Source: Nocardioides seonyuensis (GTDB taxonomy: Bacteria; Actinomycetota; Actinomycetes; Propionibacteriales; Nocardioidaceae). Taken from it: a DNA stretch of 64,000 nucleotides. A model generated the notes under the pieces. It saw only the letters and a program-made list of their open reading frames with translations. It was not told the origin of the DNA and searched no databases. Each line of letters opens with the position of its first letter. The first letter of the stretch is position 1. The position numbers and the translations under genes were made by a program. Below are positions 35,269 to 43,982 of this stretch, piece by piece. The stretch is taken from positions 2,852,001 to 2,916,000 of the forward strand of contig NZ_CP038436.1 in assembly GCF_004683965.1 (NCBI RefSeq). Reading direction: 5' to 3'.

Positions 35269-36719
35269 GCACCCCCACCGACCTCGAGAGGCGTGTCTCG
35301 GAGGCGCTCTCCGCGCTGGCCGACCAGGTGCAGCCCGAGCACCTCTCACCGAGGGCCGCGCCCGCGGCGCCCGCGTGGCGTCGTACGCCGCTGCTCGTCA
35401 TGGCGGCCGCCGCGAGCGTCGTGCTGGCCTTGGTGCTCACGCTGGTCATCGACCAGGGCGACGATCGCGTCGCTCCCGCGCCCCAGCCGGACAGGTCCGA
35501 CGTGGTGGTCCCGCCGGACGTCGGAAGGGCCTGGGACCGGGTGGCGGACTCCGGGCCGGCCCGGCTCGACCTCGACGGCGACGGCGCCGACGAGAAGGTC
35601 AGTTTCCTCGGGGAGCCCAGCAGGGAGTACGACGGCCGGGTCAGGTTGCAGACGACGCTCAGCGGCGACGGCGCCGAGGCCTACGGGGTGGTGGACCTCG
35701 GCACGACGGTCGGCGTCGACACGTTGGAGCCCATCGACGCCGACGGCGACGGTGACGAGGAGATGGTCCTCTACTACACGGACCCGACCGACCCGATGAC
35801 GACGCTGCCGATGGTGCTCGACCTGCGCGACGGTGTGCTGGTCGAGGCCGTGCCCACGGACCGAGAGCTGTTCAGGCGGGGGAGTCTCGAGGTCGAGGGC
35901 GGCACTGAGCACTACGACATGGTCCGGGTCGTCGACTACTGGATCGAGGGTGGCGCCATGTTCTCGGGAGTGTCCCGGGGCTCCTTCGCGTCGGTGGGGA
36001 TGAGCCTCTTCCGGCCGGAGGAGCACATCGTCGACGTGGTGAGGTGGCGGTTGCGCGAGGACGGCGCGCTCGTCCCGGAGCCCGCCGACCCCTCCTGCGT
36101 CGTGGTGACCGCGGACGGCCGCCGGCGTGCATGCTCACCTGGGGAGGTCGACCCGCTTCCTGACGTGGCCCCGGTCGCCGACGAGCGCATCGCCGTCGGT
36201 TCGTCGTTCTCCGCGGGACCCGACTACCTCCGCTACCGGGCTGTGTTGGAGCCTTCCAGCACCGCGGGGGCCGACGCGGAGCTCGTGGTGACGGTGCGCA
36301 GCGGCGACCAGCTGCGCCTGCCCCTGCGGACCGGGTCGGAGCCGCGGGTCTTCACCACTGCGCCCTTCATCGCCACCGACGGTGGCTTCGATGGGGCGAC
36401 CTTCCTGGTGGCGTCGGAGGACGGTGACGAGCCGGGGGCCATGTGGGTCGTGGCCGAGCTGGGTGGTCGGCTCGTGCAGCTCGATCCGGTGGGGCCGCTG
36501 CAGCCGGGCACCGGCTACCTCGACGACGGCCGGGCCCAGCGCACCTGGCTGACCCCTCGCGGTGGGCTGTTCACGGCGGTCGCCGACACAGCTGACGAGG
36601 CGGGCCCGTGGGAGCTGCGGTCGTGGGTGATGGTCGGCGACGCCCAGGTGACGGCGGTGCCGCGCGGGACCGTCTGCTTCACCGACCCTTCGGACCCCGG
36701 CACGGCCCGCGCCTGCTGA
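35265..36719 (+). CDS. Membrane-anchored partner of the ECF sigma factor with Asp-rich external repeats
   Basis: A 484-residue protein coupled to the sigma gene by ATGA overlap. A short cytoplasmic N-terminus with an anti-sigma-like amphipathic helix (LERRVSEALSALADQVQ) precedes one membrane helix at about 42-62. The external part contains LDLDGDGADE at 101-110 and DADGDGDEE at 158-166, the D-x-D-x-D-G type of calcium-binding or FG-GAP repeats. No zinc-finger is visible. It probably inhibits or senses for the sigma factor, by operon logic only. Confidence 0.7.
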   Translation: MSTPTDLERRVSEALSALADQVQPEHLSPRAAPAAPAWRRTPLLVMAAAASVVLALVLTLVIDQGDDRVAPAPQPDRSDVVVPPDVGRAWDRVADSGPARLDLDGDGADEKVSFLGEPSREYDGRVRLQTTLSGDGAEAYGVVDLGTTVGVDTLEPIDADGDGDEEMVLYYTDPTDPMTTLPMVLDLRDGVLVEAVPTDRELFRRGSLEVEGGTEHYDMVRVVDYWIEGGAMFSGVSRGSFASVGMSLFRPEEHIVDVVRWRLREDGALVPEPADPSCVVVTADGRRRACSPGEVDPLPDVAPVADERIAVGSSFSAGPDYLRYRAVLEPSSTAGADAELVVTVRSGDQLRLPLRTGSEPRVFTTAPFIATDGGFDGATFLVASEDGDEPGAMWVVAELGGRLVQLDPVGPLQPGTGYLDDGRAQRTWLTPRGGLFTAVADTADEAGPWELRSWVMVGDAQVTAVPRGTVCFTDPSDPGTARAC

Positions 36720-36728
36720 GGGCCGCGG

Positions 36729-38435
36729 TCAGATCCCGAAGGTGTTGCGCGGGTAGGCCGCCTCCACGTCGGTGATGACGTTGACGAGGTAGGGCACCCC
36801 CGACGCGTAGGCGCGGTCGAGCGCCGGGCCGATCTGCGTGGGGTCGGTGACGGTCTCGCCCGCACCGCCGAGCGCCGTGACCACCTGGTCGTACGGCGTC
36901 CGCTGGGCGAGGTCGGCGGCCACGTCGTAGCCGTAGAGCATCTGCATGGGGCCCTTCTCCAGGCCCCAGGCGGAGTTGTTGCCCATGACCATGACGACGG
37001 GGAGGTCGTGTCGGACGAGGGTGTCGACGTCCATCAGCGAGAACCCCGCGGCGCCGTCGCCCAGCAGCAGGGTCACCTGCGCCGACGGGCGAGCGATCCT
37101 GGCGGCGATGGCAGAGCCCAGGCCGGCGCCCAGGCAGCCGTAGGGTCCGGGGTCGAGCCAGCCGCCGGGCCGCTTCGGCTCCACGAACTTGCCGGCGAAG
37201 GACACGAAGTCGCCACCGTCGCCGATGACCACCGAGTCGTCGGCGAGACGAGGCACGAGCTCGCCGTAGATTCGGGCGGGGTGGATCGGGTCGGCCTCGG
37301 CGGTGAGCAGCTCGGCGTCGCGGGCGGTGGCGGCCTTGACCAGGTCGGCGAGCTGGTCGGACCAGGCGGACCAGTCGGGCTTGGCGCCGCTCTCGATCGC
37401 CGCCTGGATGCCGTCGAGGACGGTGGTGAGGTCGCCGGCGACCGACGCGGCGAGGTCGGCGTGGCCGGACACCTGACCGGGGGAGTCGGCGACGTGCACG
37501 ACCTTGGCGAACGCGCCGTCAGGGTTCTTGTCGGGGCCGCCGAAGACGCCGTAGCCGAGGCGGAAGTCGAGCGGCGTGCCCACGACCACCACGAGGTCGG
37601 CACCGGAGAGTGCGGCGCCGCGGGCCTTGGTCACGAGGTGACGGTGACCGCCGGGCAGGATGCCGCGGCCCATGCCGTTGGTGAGGGTGGGGACACCGAG
37701 GTCCTCGACGAAGCGCAGCGCCGCCTCCTCGGCGCCGTCGGCCCACACGTCGGTGCTGAGGATCAGCACGGGACGCGACGCCTCGGCGAGCAGGCCCGCG
37801 ACCCTGCGGACGGCCTCGGGGTCGGGCTCGAGGCGGGTCGTCCCGCCTGCGCCGACCGTGCCGCTGGCGGAGTTGAAGAACTCGTCCATGGGGATGTCGA
37901 CGAAGACGGGCCCCCGGTGGCTGGAACGTGCGAGGGTGAATGCCTCGTCCATCCCCTCAGCCACGTCGGCGGCAGTCATCAGGGTGCGTGCGGACTTCGC
38001 GATGGGAGCGATGATCGGCGGCTGGTCGAGCTCCTGCAGCGCGCCGGTGCCCCAGCGGTTCTGCGGGGCACGACCACCGACGACGACCATGGGGGAGCCG
38101 GCGAACTGCGCCTGGGCGATCGCCGAGATGCCGTTGGTGACGCCGGGTCCGGCCGTCAGCACCGCCAGGCCCGGCACGCGGGTCAGCTTGCCGGTGGCCT
38201 CGGCGGCGAACGCCGCGGTCTGCTCGTGGCGCACGTCGAGCAGTCGCATCGCGGGGCCCTGACCGTCCTGCTGAGTCTTGACCGCGCCGTCGTACATCGG
38301 GAACACGTGGGCCCCGGAGAGGGTGAACATGGTCTCGACGCCGTGCGCGCGGGCGACCTGGACAGCCAGCTCTCCGCTGTGTCCGGTGATCTCGCCGGTG
38401 CTGCTCGTGGACGTCTCGGTGGGCTCTGAGGTCAT
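36729..38435 (-). CDS. Thiamine-diphosphate enzyme, acetolactate-synthase-like
   Basis: A 568-residue ThDP enzyme with the three-domain acetolactate synthase fold. It has the catalytic-Glu region DVRHEQTAAF, the PYR-domain GPGVTNGISA and a ThDP/metal motif GDGAAGFSLMDVDTLVRHD ending in NN. It resembles the mycobacterial protein annotated IlvG (Rv1820) more than the biosynthetic IlvB. No regulatory subunit (IlvN) gene is adjacent, so it may be catabolic or a related decarboxylase or ligase. Activity is not resolved. Confidence 0.85.
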   Translation of the reverse strand: MTSEPTETSTSSTGEITGHSGELAVQVARAHGVETMFTLSGAHVFPMYDGAVKTQQDGQGPAMRLLDVRHEQTAAFAAEATGKLTRVPGLAVLTAGPGVTNGISAIAQAQFAGSPMVVVGGRAPQNRWGTGALQELDQPPIIAPIAKSARTLMTAADVAEGMDEAFTLARSSHRGPVFVDIPMDEFFNSASGTVGAGGTTRLEPDPEAVRRVAGLLAEASRPVLILSTDVWADGAEEAALRFVEDLGVPTLTNGMGRGILPGGHRHLVTKARGAALSGADLVVVVGTPLDFRLGYGVFGGPDKNPDGAFAKVVHVADSPGQVSGHADLAASVAGDLTTVLDGIQAAIESGAKPDWSAWSDQLADLVKAATARDAELLTAEADPIHPARIYGELVPRLADDSVVIGDGGDFVSFAGKFVEPKRPGGWLDPGPYGCLGAGLGSAIAARIARPSAQVTLLLGDGAAGFSLMDVDTLVRHDLPVVMVMGNNSAWGLEKGPMQMLYGYDVAADLAQRTPYDQVVTALGGAGETVTDPTQIGPALDRAYASGVPYLVNVITDVEAAYPRNTFGI

Positions 38436-38445
38436 GCAGCGCAGG

Positions 38446-39309
38446 CTAGTCGACCTCGGCCGGCTGGCGCGGCGCCTGCAGGTATTCGCTGTTGGTTGCG
38501 CGGAGGGCGTCGATCACCGTCAGCAGGAGGTCGGGACGCACCTGGGGAGGATCAGCCGCCAGGGAGAGCTGGACGAAGAGTGCGCGGAGGAAGTTCTGGG
38601 GGTCGAGGGTCCTGGCGTAGGGGTTCTCGGTGGCACTGCCCAGCGCACGCGCGGACGCGGCGATGCGCGCGATCCAGGGCTCGAGGATGCTCAGGCTGAC
38701 GACGTTGCGGCGCAGCACGGCCATCGTGGCCACGGCCATCCGGTCGGGCTCCCCGGAGAGCAGCGGAGCGGATGAGGGCATCAGCAGGCGATCGGCCACG
38801 ACGTCGAGGAGGACGGTGAGCTCGTTGGCGGCGAAGTGGGGAGACCCGGCGAGGACCCCGATCGCGTCCGCTCCGTGGGCGATCGCATGGGCCCACCCCT
38901 TCCCCTGCACGTAGCCGCGGGTGTCACGCTCCCGCAGGTACCACGTCGCGATGTGATCGCCCCACTCCAGGACCTTGGATCCCGGCAGCAGGTGCCGCTC
39001 GTTGTTGTGCTGGAGGCACTCGGAGAGGACCAGTGCGCTGAAGCTGCGTCGGAAGACCGAGTCGGTCCCCGACTCGCCCAGCCCGCTCTGGAGCCCCGCC
39101 ACCATCCCATCACCCAGCCCGGCGAGGAGGTCGTCGTAGACCCCGCGGTCGATCCAGGTCGCCAGCACCGGGTAGGCGGTGCCGTCGCGCACCTCCGCGG
39201 CCGTGGAGCCGAGCATCGAGGTCAGCTCGGCGGTCAGCTCGTCCAGGGGGCGGTCGGCCGGCACCTGGAGGCCGGTGCGCTGCACCTGCTGCCAGTAGTC
39301 CGAGACCAT
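38446..39309 (-). CDS. DUF2785 family protein
   Basis: A 287-residue helical, soluble protein. Segments such as RRSFSALVLSECLQHN and GYVQGKGWAHAIAHGADAIG match the DUF2785 family of unknown function. The His-rich HAIAHGADA region could bind metal. The ATG at 39309 lies after CAGGATGGCGAC, a -10-like or ribosome-site-like stretch also seen before the cytidylyltransferase gene at 9468. It lies in the same direction as and ten bases from the ThDP-enzyme gene. Confidence 0.72.
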   Translation of the reverse strand: MVSDYWQQVQRTGLQVPADRPLDELTAELTSMLGSTAAEVRDGTAYPVLATWIDRGVYDDLLAGLGDGMVAGLQSGLGESGTDSVFRRSFSALVLSECLQHNNERHLLPGSKVLEWGDHIATWYLRERDTRGYVQGKGWAHAIAHGADAIGVLAGSPHFAANELTVLLDVVADRLLMPSSAPLLSGEPDRMAVATMAVLRRNVVSLSILEPWIARIAASARALGSATENPYARTLDPQNFLRALFVQLSLAADPPQVRPDLLLTVIDALRATNSEYLQAPRQPAEVD

Positions 39310-39342
39310 GTCGCCATCCTGCCAGCAGTCACAACCTGCCCA

Positions 39343-39348
39343 TAGGCT
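39343..39348 (+). promoter_or_regulatory. -10 element for leaderless pdtaS
   Basis: TAGGCT ends six bases before the GTG at 39355. The GGGGAG between could act as a weak ribosome site, but the spacing also fits leaderless transcription. Confidence 0.45.
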
Positions 39349-39354
39349 GGGGAG

Positions 39355-40827
39355 GTGCCGTCGCTGCCCGAGCTCGTGCGTGCCCACACCGACCTCGACG
39401 AGGACGACGTGGAGTGGCTGCGCCTGCTCATGGCCGACTGGCAGATCCTCGCCGACCTCTCCTTCGCCGACCTGGTCCTGTGGCTCCCGGACCGCGACGG
39501 CAGGGGTTTCTGGGCAGGTGGGCAGATGCGACCCACGACCGGTCCCACCGCGCTCGTGGACGACGTCCTCGGCACGTTCGTCCCGGTCGGGCGCCGACGC
39601 ATGATCGACGAGGCGTTCGAGCTCGGTCGTGTGGTGCGCGAGGGCGATCCGGAGTGGCGTGACGACGTCCCCGTCCGGGTCGAGGTCATCCCGGTCCGCC
39701 GCGACGGTCGGGTGATCGCGGTCGTCGTGCGCAACACCAACCTCCTCGGGGTGCGCACGCCCAGCCGGCTCGAGCTGAGCTACCTCCAGACGGCCGGAGA
39801 CCTCACGCAGATGATCGCCACGGGAGCGTTCCCGCAGCCCGGACAGCGCGGCGACCACGCGGACTCGCCGCGGGTCGGGGACGGGTTCGTGCGCCTCGAC
39901 CCGGGCGGGCGCGTCGTCTACGCGAGCCCCAACGCGCTCTCCGCCTACCGACGTCTCGGGCTCCAGGGCGACCTGAGCGGTCTGGTGCTGACCGACCTCA
40001 CGCGTGACCTCGTGCCCGCTCGTCGACGGCTGGACGAGGAGACCCTCAGCGCCGTGCTCGGTGGCCGCGACGTCCGAGACGCCGAGGTGGCCTCCGACGC
40101 CGTGACGCTGATCGTGCGCAGCATCCCGCTCCGGCCGCGTGGTGATCGCATCGGCGCGCTCCTGCTCGTCCGCGACGTCTCCGACCTGCGGCGTCGCGAC
40201 CAGGAGCTGGTCACCAAGGACGTCACCATCCGCGAGATCCACCACCGCGTGAAGAACAACCTCCAGACGGTGGCTGCTCTGCTCCGGCTCCAGGCCAGGC
40301 GGATCGAGGAGCCCGGGGCCCGCGCGGCGCTCGAGGAGGCCGTCCGCAGGGTCGGCACCATCGCCGTGGTCCACGAGACCTTGAGCCACGCCGTGGAGGA
40401 GACGGTCGACTTCGACGAGGTCGCCGACCGGCTCGGATCGATGGTCACCGAGGTCTCGGGAGTCGAGGCCGCGGTGCGTGTCGTACGCCAAGGCAGCTTC
40501 GGCTCGTTGCCCTCGGCCATGGCGACGGCGCTGGCGATGGTCCTGACCGAGGTGCTGCAGAACGCCGTCGAGCACGGCTTCGCCGGCCGTCCCGCAGACC
40601 AGCCGGGACAGATCATGGTCACCGCGCGCCGGATCGTGGGGCGCCTCCACCTGATCGTCGAGGACGACGGTCACGGGCTCCCGGAGGGCTTCGCGCTCGA
40701 CGGGTCCGTCAACCTCGGGCTGTCGATCGTGCGGACCCTCGTGGAGTCGGAGCTCGACGGCGTCCTCGAGATCGGTCCGGGCGTCGGCCGAGGCACTCGC
40801 GTGCAGGTCGACGTGCCGCTCGGCTGA
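39355..40827 (+). CDS. pdtaS: Sensor histidine kinase PdtaS
   Basis: A 490-residue cytosolic histidine kinase. An N-terminal GAF-like domain (about 1-155) and a PAS-like domain (175-285) precede a HisKA_2 dimerisation region with EIHHRVKNNLQTVAALL (phospho-acceptor His296 or His297). A HATPase domain follows (LTEVLQNAVEHGF, EDDGHGLPEG, NLGLSIVRTLVESEL). This is the architecture of Mycobacterium PdtaS, which works with the RNA-binding antiterminator PdtaR; that partner is not visible here. It converges with whiB1, as in mycobacteria. Confidence 0.92.
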   Translation: MPSLPELVRAHTDLDEDDVEWLRLLMADWQILADLSFADLVLWLPDRDGRGFWAGGQMRPTTGPTALVDDVLGTFVPVGRRRMIDEAFELGRVVREGDPEWRDDVPVRVEVIPVRRDGRVIAVVVRNTNLLGVRTPSRLELSYLQTAGDLTQMIATGAFPQPGQRGDHADSPRVGDGFVRLDPGGRVVYASPNALSAYRRLGLQGDLSGLVLTDLTRDLVPARRRLDEETLSAVLGGRDVRDAEVASDAVTLIVRSIPLRPRGDRIGALLLVRDVSDLRRRDQELVTKDVTIREIHHRVKNNLQTVAALLRLQARRIEEPGARAALEEAVRRVGTIAVVHETLSHAVEETVDFDEVADRLGSMVTEVSGVEAAVRVVRQGSFGSLPSAMATALAMVLTEVLQNAVEHGFAGRPADQPGQIMVTARRIVGRLHLIVEDDGHGLPEGFALDGSVNLGLSIVRTLVESELDGVLEIGPGVGRGTRVQVDVPLG

Positions 40828-40860
40828 GGGAGGCTGCGCCGAGTGGCGCTCGCGCCCCGG

Positions 40861-41112
40861 TCAGGCGGTGCGGATGCGGGCGCGCGCGTTGCGACGCTTG
40901 AGCGCCCGGCGCTCGTCCTCGCTCAGTCCACCCCAGACGCCGTGGTCCTGACCGGCCTCGAGCGCCCAGGCCAGGCACTGCTCGCGGACGTCGCACCGCC
41001 GGCACACCTGCTTGGCCTCCTCGATCTGGAGGATGGCCGGGCCGGTGTTGCCGATCGGGAAGAACAGCTCCGGGTCCTCGTCGAGGCAGGCAGAGCGGCT
41101 GCGCCAATCCAT
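40861..41112 (-). CDS. whiB1: WhiB-family iron-sulfur regulator, WhiB1-like
   Basis: An 83-residue WhiB protein. Cys9, Cys37, Cys40 and Cys46 should hold a [4Fe-4S] cluster, and GVWGG at 58-62 is the conserved turn before the basic helix ERRALKRRNARARIR. The short length and pdtaS neighbour fit WhiB1, which binds sigma region 4 and responds to nitric oxide. The ATG at 41112 has a purine-rich AGAGGA well upstream. Confidence 0.93.
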   Translation of the reverse strand: MDWRSRSACLDEDPELFFPIGNTGPAILQIEEAKQVCRRCDVREQCLAWALEAGQDHGVWGGLSEDERRALKRRNARARIRTA

Positions 41113-41285
41113 GAGTCGGGGTTTTCCTCTTTCTTCAGGCCGGGCCGGGGGTGGTGGGCCCTTGTGCAGTGCAGGGGCGCGCCGGTGTCAGGGCAGGATC
41201 ATGCGAGACGCACGGGGCGCAGCGACCAGCGTCGCAAGAGATGAGGGCCGGCACAACCCCCACGCGTGGTCACTTCCGTCACAAC

Positions 41286-41291
41286 TACTCT
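41286..41291 (+). promoter_or_regulatory. -10 element for the membrane-protein gene
   Basis: TACTCT ends seven bases before the GTG at 41299, with no ribosome site. This spacing decides the start in favour of 41299 over the GTG at 41266. Confidence 0.5.
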
Positions 41292-41298
41292 AGGCGAT

Positions 41299-41742
41299 GT
41301 GCCACACACAGCCGCCGATCGGGGTGGAGCAGCCGGACGCTCGGCCCCTCCGCCACTGCTGACAGCCGCCTCGGTGGTGTTCGTGGAGGCCGTGCTCCTG
41401 CTGGGCCTCGCGGTGATGGAGAGCGCGTCGCTGCACGGCGAGCGACTCACGATGGGGCTGACGACCGCGCTGTTCTTCCTCGGGGGCGCCCTCGGACTCG
41501 GTGCGTGTGCCCGGGGACTCGCGAGGCGGCAGCGGTGGGGCATCAGTCCGGTGATCGTCGCGCAGCTCATCGCCCTGGGCTTGGCCTGGAACCTCTGGGA
41601 GGGCCAGACCAAGCCGTTCGCGGCGATCCTGGCGGTGCTGGCGGTCGTGGTCGTGGCGGGGCTCGCCCACCCGGCCAGCATGGCTGCCCTGGAGGTCGAG
41701 GAGACCTGGCCGGACGACCCTCCGGGCGAGCCGAAGACCTAG
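41299..41742 (+). CDS. Small membrane protein
   Basis: A 147-residue protein with about four hydrophobic helices (VVFVEAVLLLGLAVM, LTTALFFLGGALGLG, ISPVIVAQLIALGLAW, FAAILAVLAVVVVAGLAH) and an acidic tail (EVEETWPDDPPGEP). I do not recognise a named family. The GTG at 41299 is chosen because of the upstream -10; a GTG at 41266 would add 11 residues. Its end overlaps the convergent sigF gene by four bases. Confidence 0.65.
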   Translation: MPHTAADRGGAAGRSAPPPLLTAASVVFVEAVLLLGLAVMESASLHGERLTMGLTTALFFLGGALGLGACARGLARRQRWGISPVIVAQLIALGLAWNLWEGQTKPFAAILAVLAVVVVAGLAHPASMAALEVEETWPDDPPGEPKT

Positions 41743-42560
41743 TCGGACTCGAGAGACTCTCGAAGCTGCCCCAGCGTGCGGGTCAGCAGGCGCGACACGT
41801 GCATCTGGGAGACCCCGATCTCCTCGGCGATCTGGGACTGGGTCATGTTCTTGAAGAAGCGCAGCAACAAGATGCGCTTCTCACGCTCTCCGAGGCCTTC
41901 GAGCATCGGGCGGATCGACTCGCGGATCTCGATGTGCTCGATGTGGGAGTCCTCGGCACCGAGCATCGCCAGCATGCTCGGGGCGCCGTCCTCGGAGTCG
42001 TTGGAGGCATCGAGGGACAACGTCGCATAGGCGTGGCTGGACTCGATGCCCTCCATGACCTCCTCCACGCTGCAGCCGAGCGCGTCGGCGAGCTCACGCG
42101 GTGTCGGCGAGCGACCCAGCTGGTGGGTCAGCTCCTGGGTGGAGGTGGAGATCTGCATGCGTAGCTCCTGGAGCCGCCTCGGCACGCGGATCGCCCAGCC
42201 CTTGTCACGGAAGTAGCGCTTGACCTCGCCGATGACGGTCGGTGTCGCGTAGGTCGAGAACTCCAGGCCGCGCTCAGGCTCGAAGCGGTCGACCGCCTTG
42301 ATCAGGCCGATGGTGCCGACCTGGACGAGGTCCTCGAACGGCTCGCCCCGGTTGCGGAACCGTCGCGCGCAGTGCTCGACCAGGGGTAGGTGCAGGTGGA
42401 CCAGGTCGTGGCGGGCCTGGCCACGCTCGGCCTCGGAGGAACCGGGGTCGTGCAGGGTGGAGAAGAGCTCGGCGCTCTGCGCGCGCACGCGCTCCAGGTT
42501 GCTCGGCGTCTCGTCGCCCACGTCCTCCACCGCGGAGTCCCCCGTGTCGTGTAGCCCCAT
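41739..42560 (-). CDS. sigF: SigF/SigB-type general stress sigma factor
   Basis: A 273-residue sigma-70 factor of the SigB/SigF/SigG group. Region 2 has LVQVGTIGLIKAVDRFEPERG and region 3 LQELRMQISTSTQELTHQLG (each given in part). Region 4 ends with MTQSQIAEEIGVSQMHVSRLL, of which the last part is the helix-turn-helix. Region 1.1 is absent, as expected. It begins one base after the rsbW-like stop, the usual anti-sigma/sigma order. It probably drives general stress, stationary-phase or osmotic genes. Confidence 0.92.
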   Translation of the reverse strand: MGLHDTGDSAVEDVGDETPSNLERVRAQSAELFSTLHDPGSSEAERGQARHDLVHLHLPLVEHCARRFRNRGEPFEDLVQVGTIGLIKAVDRFEPERGLEFSTYATPTVIGEVKRYFRDKGWAIRVPRRLQELRMQISTSTQELTHQLGRSPTPRELADALGCSVEEVMEGIESSHAYATLSLDASNDSEDGAPSMLAMLGAEDSHIEHIEIRESIRPMLEGLGEREKRILLLRFFKNMTQSQIAEEIGVSQMHVSRLLTRTLGQLRESLESD

Positions 42561-42561
42561 G

Positions 42562-43011
42562 TCAGCGGTCTGGACCCGACATCTGTGGGGCGAGCTGCGA
42601 TCTCACCGTGAACCTGATCGCGAACCTTCCGTCCCCCGACCGCGCGGAGGCGTCCTGGGCGAGGGTGTCGAGGACCTGCCAGGCGAACCCGTTGGGGTCG
42701 AGCGTGGGCTCGTCGGTCGTCTCGGCCTCGATCTCCACGGTGAGCAGTCCCGCACCCGGCCCGAAGGTGAACCTGCAGAAGACGTCCGATCCCGGGTCGG
42801 CCGTCGGGATCACCAGGGCGGTGGCCTCGCTCATGGCGATGCGGAGGTCCTCGATGTCGTCGATGGTGAAGTCGAGCCGCGCGGCGAGCCCTGCGGCGGT
42901 GGTGCGGACGACTGCGGCGTAGACGCTCTCGGCGGGGAGCCTGAGCTCGACATCAGGCCGCGGCTCAGTCGTGCCGGCCTGCTGGGGCTGGTCTTGTCGT
43001 GTCCAGGCCAT
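42562..43011 (-). CDS. rsbW: RsbW-like anti-sigma factor (HATPase)
   Basis: A 149-residue HATPase_c kinase of the RsbW/SpoIIAB/RsbT family. The N box is in DIEDLRIAMSEATALVI, and RFAIRFTVRSQ lies near the C-terminus; the glycine-rich lid is poorly conserved. It directly precedes sigF, so it should bind SigF and be antagonised by a STAS-domain protein that is not in this window. The N-terminal 20 residues are polar and Gln-rich. Confidence 0.85.
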   Translation of the reverse strand: MAWTRQDQPQQAGTTEPRPDVELRLPAESVYAAVVRTTAAGLAARLDFTIDDIEDLRIAMSEATALVIPTADPGSDVFCRFTFGPGAGLLTVEIEAETTDEPTLDPNGFAWQVLDTLAQDASARSGDGRFAIRFTVRSQLAPQMSGPDR

Positions 43012-43075
43012 CTGGGTCTGAGTCCCGTCTCGATGCTGATGGGCGTTCTGTCCGAAACCCTAGCCCGGAGACGCC

Positions 43076-43108
43076 GACGCCGCCCGCGGCAGGGCCGGGG
43101 GCGGCGTC
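43076..43108 (-). terminator. Hairpin terminator downstream of sodN
   Basis: A nine-base arm GACGCCGCC pairs perfectly with its complement across a 15-base GC-rich loop. It follows the sodN stop (reading leftward) and lies upstream of the rsbW start, so it isolates the two genes. There is no T tract. Confidence 0.6.
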
Positions 43109-43129
43109 AGAAGGCGTCGGGCAGGGCGC

Positions 43130-43546
43130 TCAGGCCTTCTTGGTCTCCCAGAAGATCTCGGCGATCTCGTCGATCTTGGCGAGGAGCTCGTCGGCCTTGG
43201 CGGCATCGAGCTCGCCCTTGGTGCCGGAGGCGCCGGCCAGCTTGGTCGCCTCGTTCACGAGCGTGTGGAGCTGGGGGTACTTCTCGAAGTGCGGCGGCTT
43301 GAAGTAGTCGGTCCACAGCACCCACAGGTGGTGCTTGACGAGCTCGGAGCGCTGCTCCTTGATCATGATGGCGCGGGTGCGGAAGTCTGCGTCGTCGCTG
43401 TCGAGAGCCTTGGTGATGATGGCCTTGACGGACTCGGCCTCGATGCGGGCCTGAGCGGGGTCGTAGACGCCGCACGGCAGGTCGCAGTGGGCAGAGACCT
43501 CGACGGTCGGCGCGAACCAGGCGGAAAGGTTGCTGGGGCGAAGCAT
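43130..43546 (-). CDS. sodN: Nickel-containing superoxide dismutase
   Basis: A 138-residue precursor of nickel superoxide dismutase, which dismutates superoxide in the cytoplasm. After a 19-residue propeptide comes the nickel hook HCDLPCGVYD. His20 becomes the new N-terminus and, with Cys21 and Cys25, ligates nickel. The rest is the four-helix bundle. The length is normal. The protease needed to expose the hook is encoded divergently by sodX. Confidence 0.96.
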   Translation of the reverse strand: MLRPSNLSAWFAPTVEVSAHCDLPCGVYDPAQARIEAESVKAIITKALDSDDADFRTRAIMIKEQRSELVKHHLWVLWTDYFKPPHFEKYPQLHTLVNEATKLAGASGTKGELDAAKADELLAKIDEIAEIFWETKKA

Positions 43547-43627
43547 CGGGTTCCTCTCGATCGGGAGCTGCGTCTGGCTGCGACACTACTCCGCGTGCCG
43601 CCAGGTCTGCAGCGGGGTCTTGCCCGC

Positions 43628-43963
43628 ATGAGAGGTCGTGTGGGAATGGCGATCGTGCGTGGTCGGTCGATGGAGCCCGCGCTGCGGGAGGGCGACCGCC
43701 TGCTGGTGTCGTACGGCAGGCGGGTGCGACCCGGCTCGCTCGTGGTGGCGCGGTTCGCCGACGGCACTCTCGCCGTGAAGCGGGCCGCGGACCTCCGGGC
43801 GACGGCCTCGGGTGCGCCTGGCTGGTGGCTGCTCAGCGACAACGCCGACGAGGGAGTGGACTCACGGCATCGCGGACCGGTCGCCGTGGAGGACTGTCTG
43901 GCCGTTGTGGTCGCACGCCTGTGGCCCTCACCACGGCTGGGACGACGTCTGTCCGGAAGGTGA
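43628..43963 (+). CDS. sodX: Nickel superoxide dismutase maturation protease SodX
   Basis: A 111-residue S26 (signal-peptidase-like) protease. The catalytic Ser14 is in RGRSMEPALREGD and the general-base Lys51 is in TLAVKRAADL. There is no membrane anchor, consistent with a cytoplasmic role. It removes the SodN propeptide so that His20 can bind nickel. The ATG at 43628 is chosen. The 81-base gap to sodN should hold control sites, possibly a Nur operator, but I see no clear palindrome. Confidence 0.9.
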   Translation: MRGRVGMAIVRGRSMEPALREGDRLLVSYGRRVRPGSLVVARFADGTLAVKRAADLRATASGAPGWWLLSDNADEGVDSRHRGPVAVEDCLAVVVARLWPSPRLGRRLSGR

Positions 43964-43982
43964 GCTGTGAAAGACTTCCCCC

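Noticed and set aside
41269..41282. GTCAC-TTCC-GTCAC before whiB1 as a CRP site
   Set aside because: The halves are a direct repeat, not an inverted one, so it does not fit the usual CRP site, although mycobacterial whiB1 is CRP-controlled.
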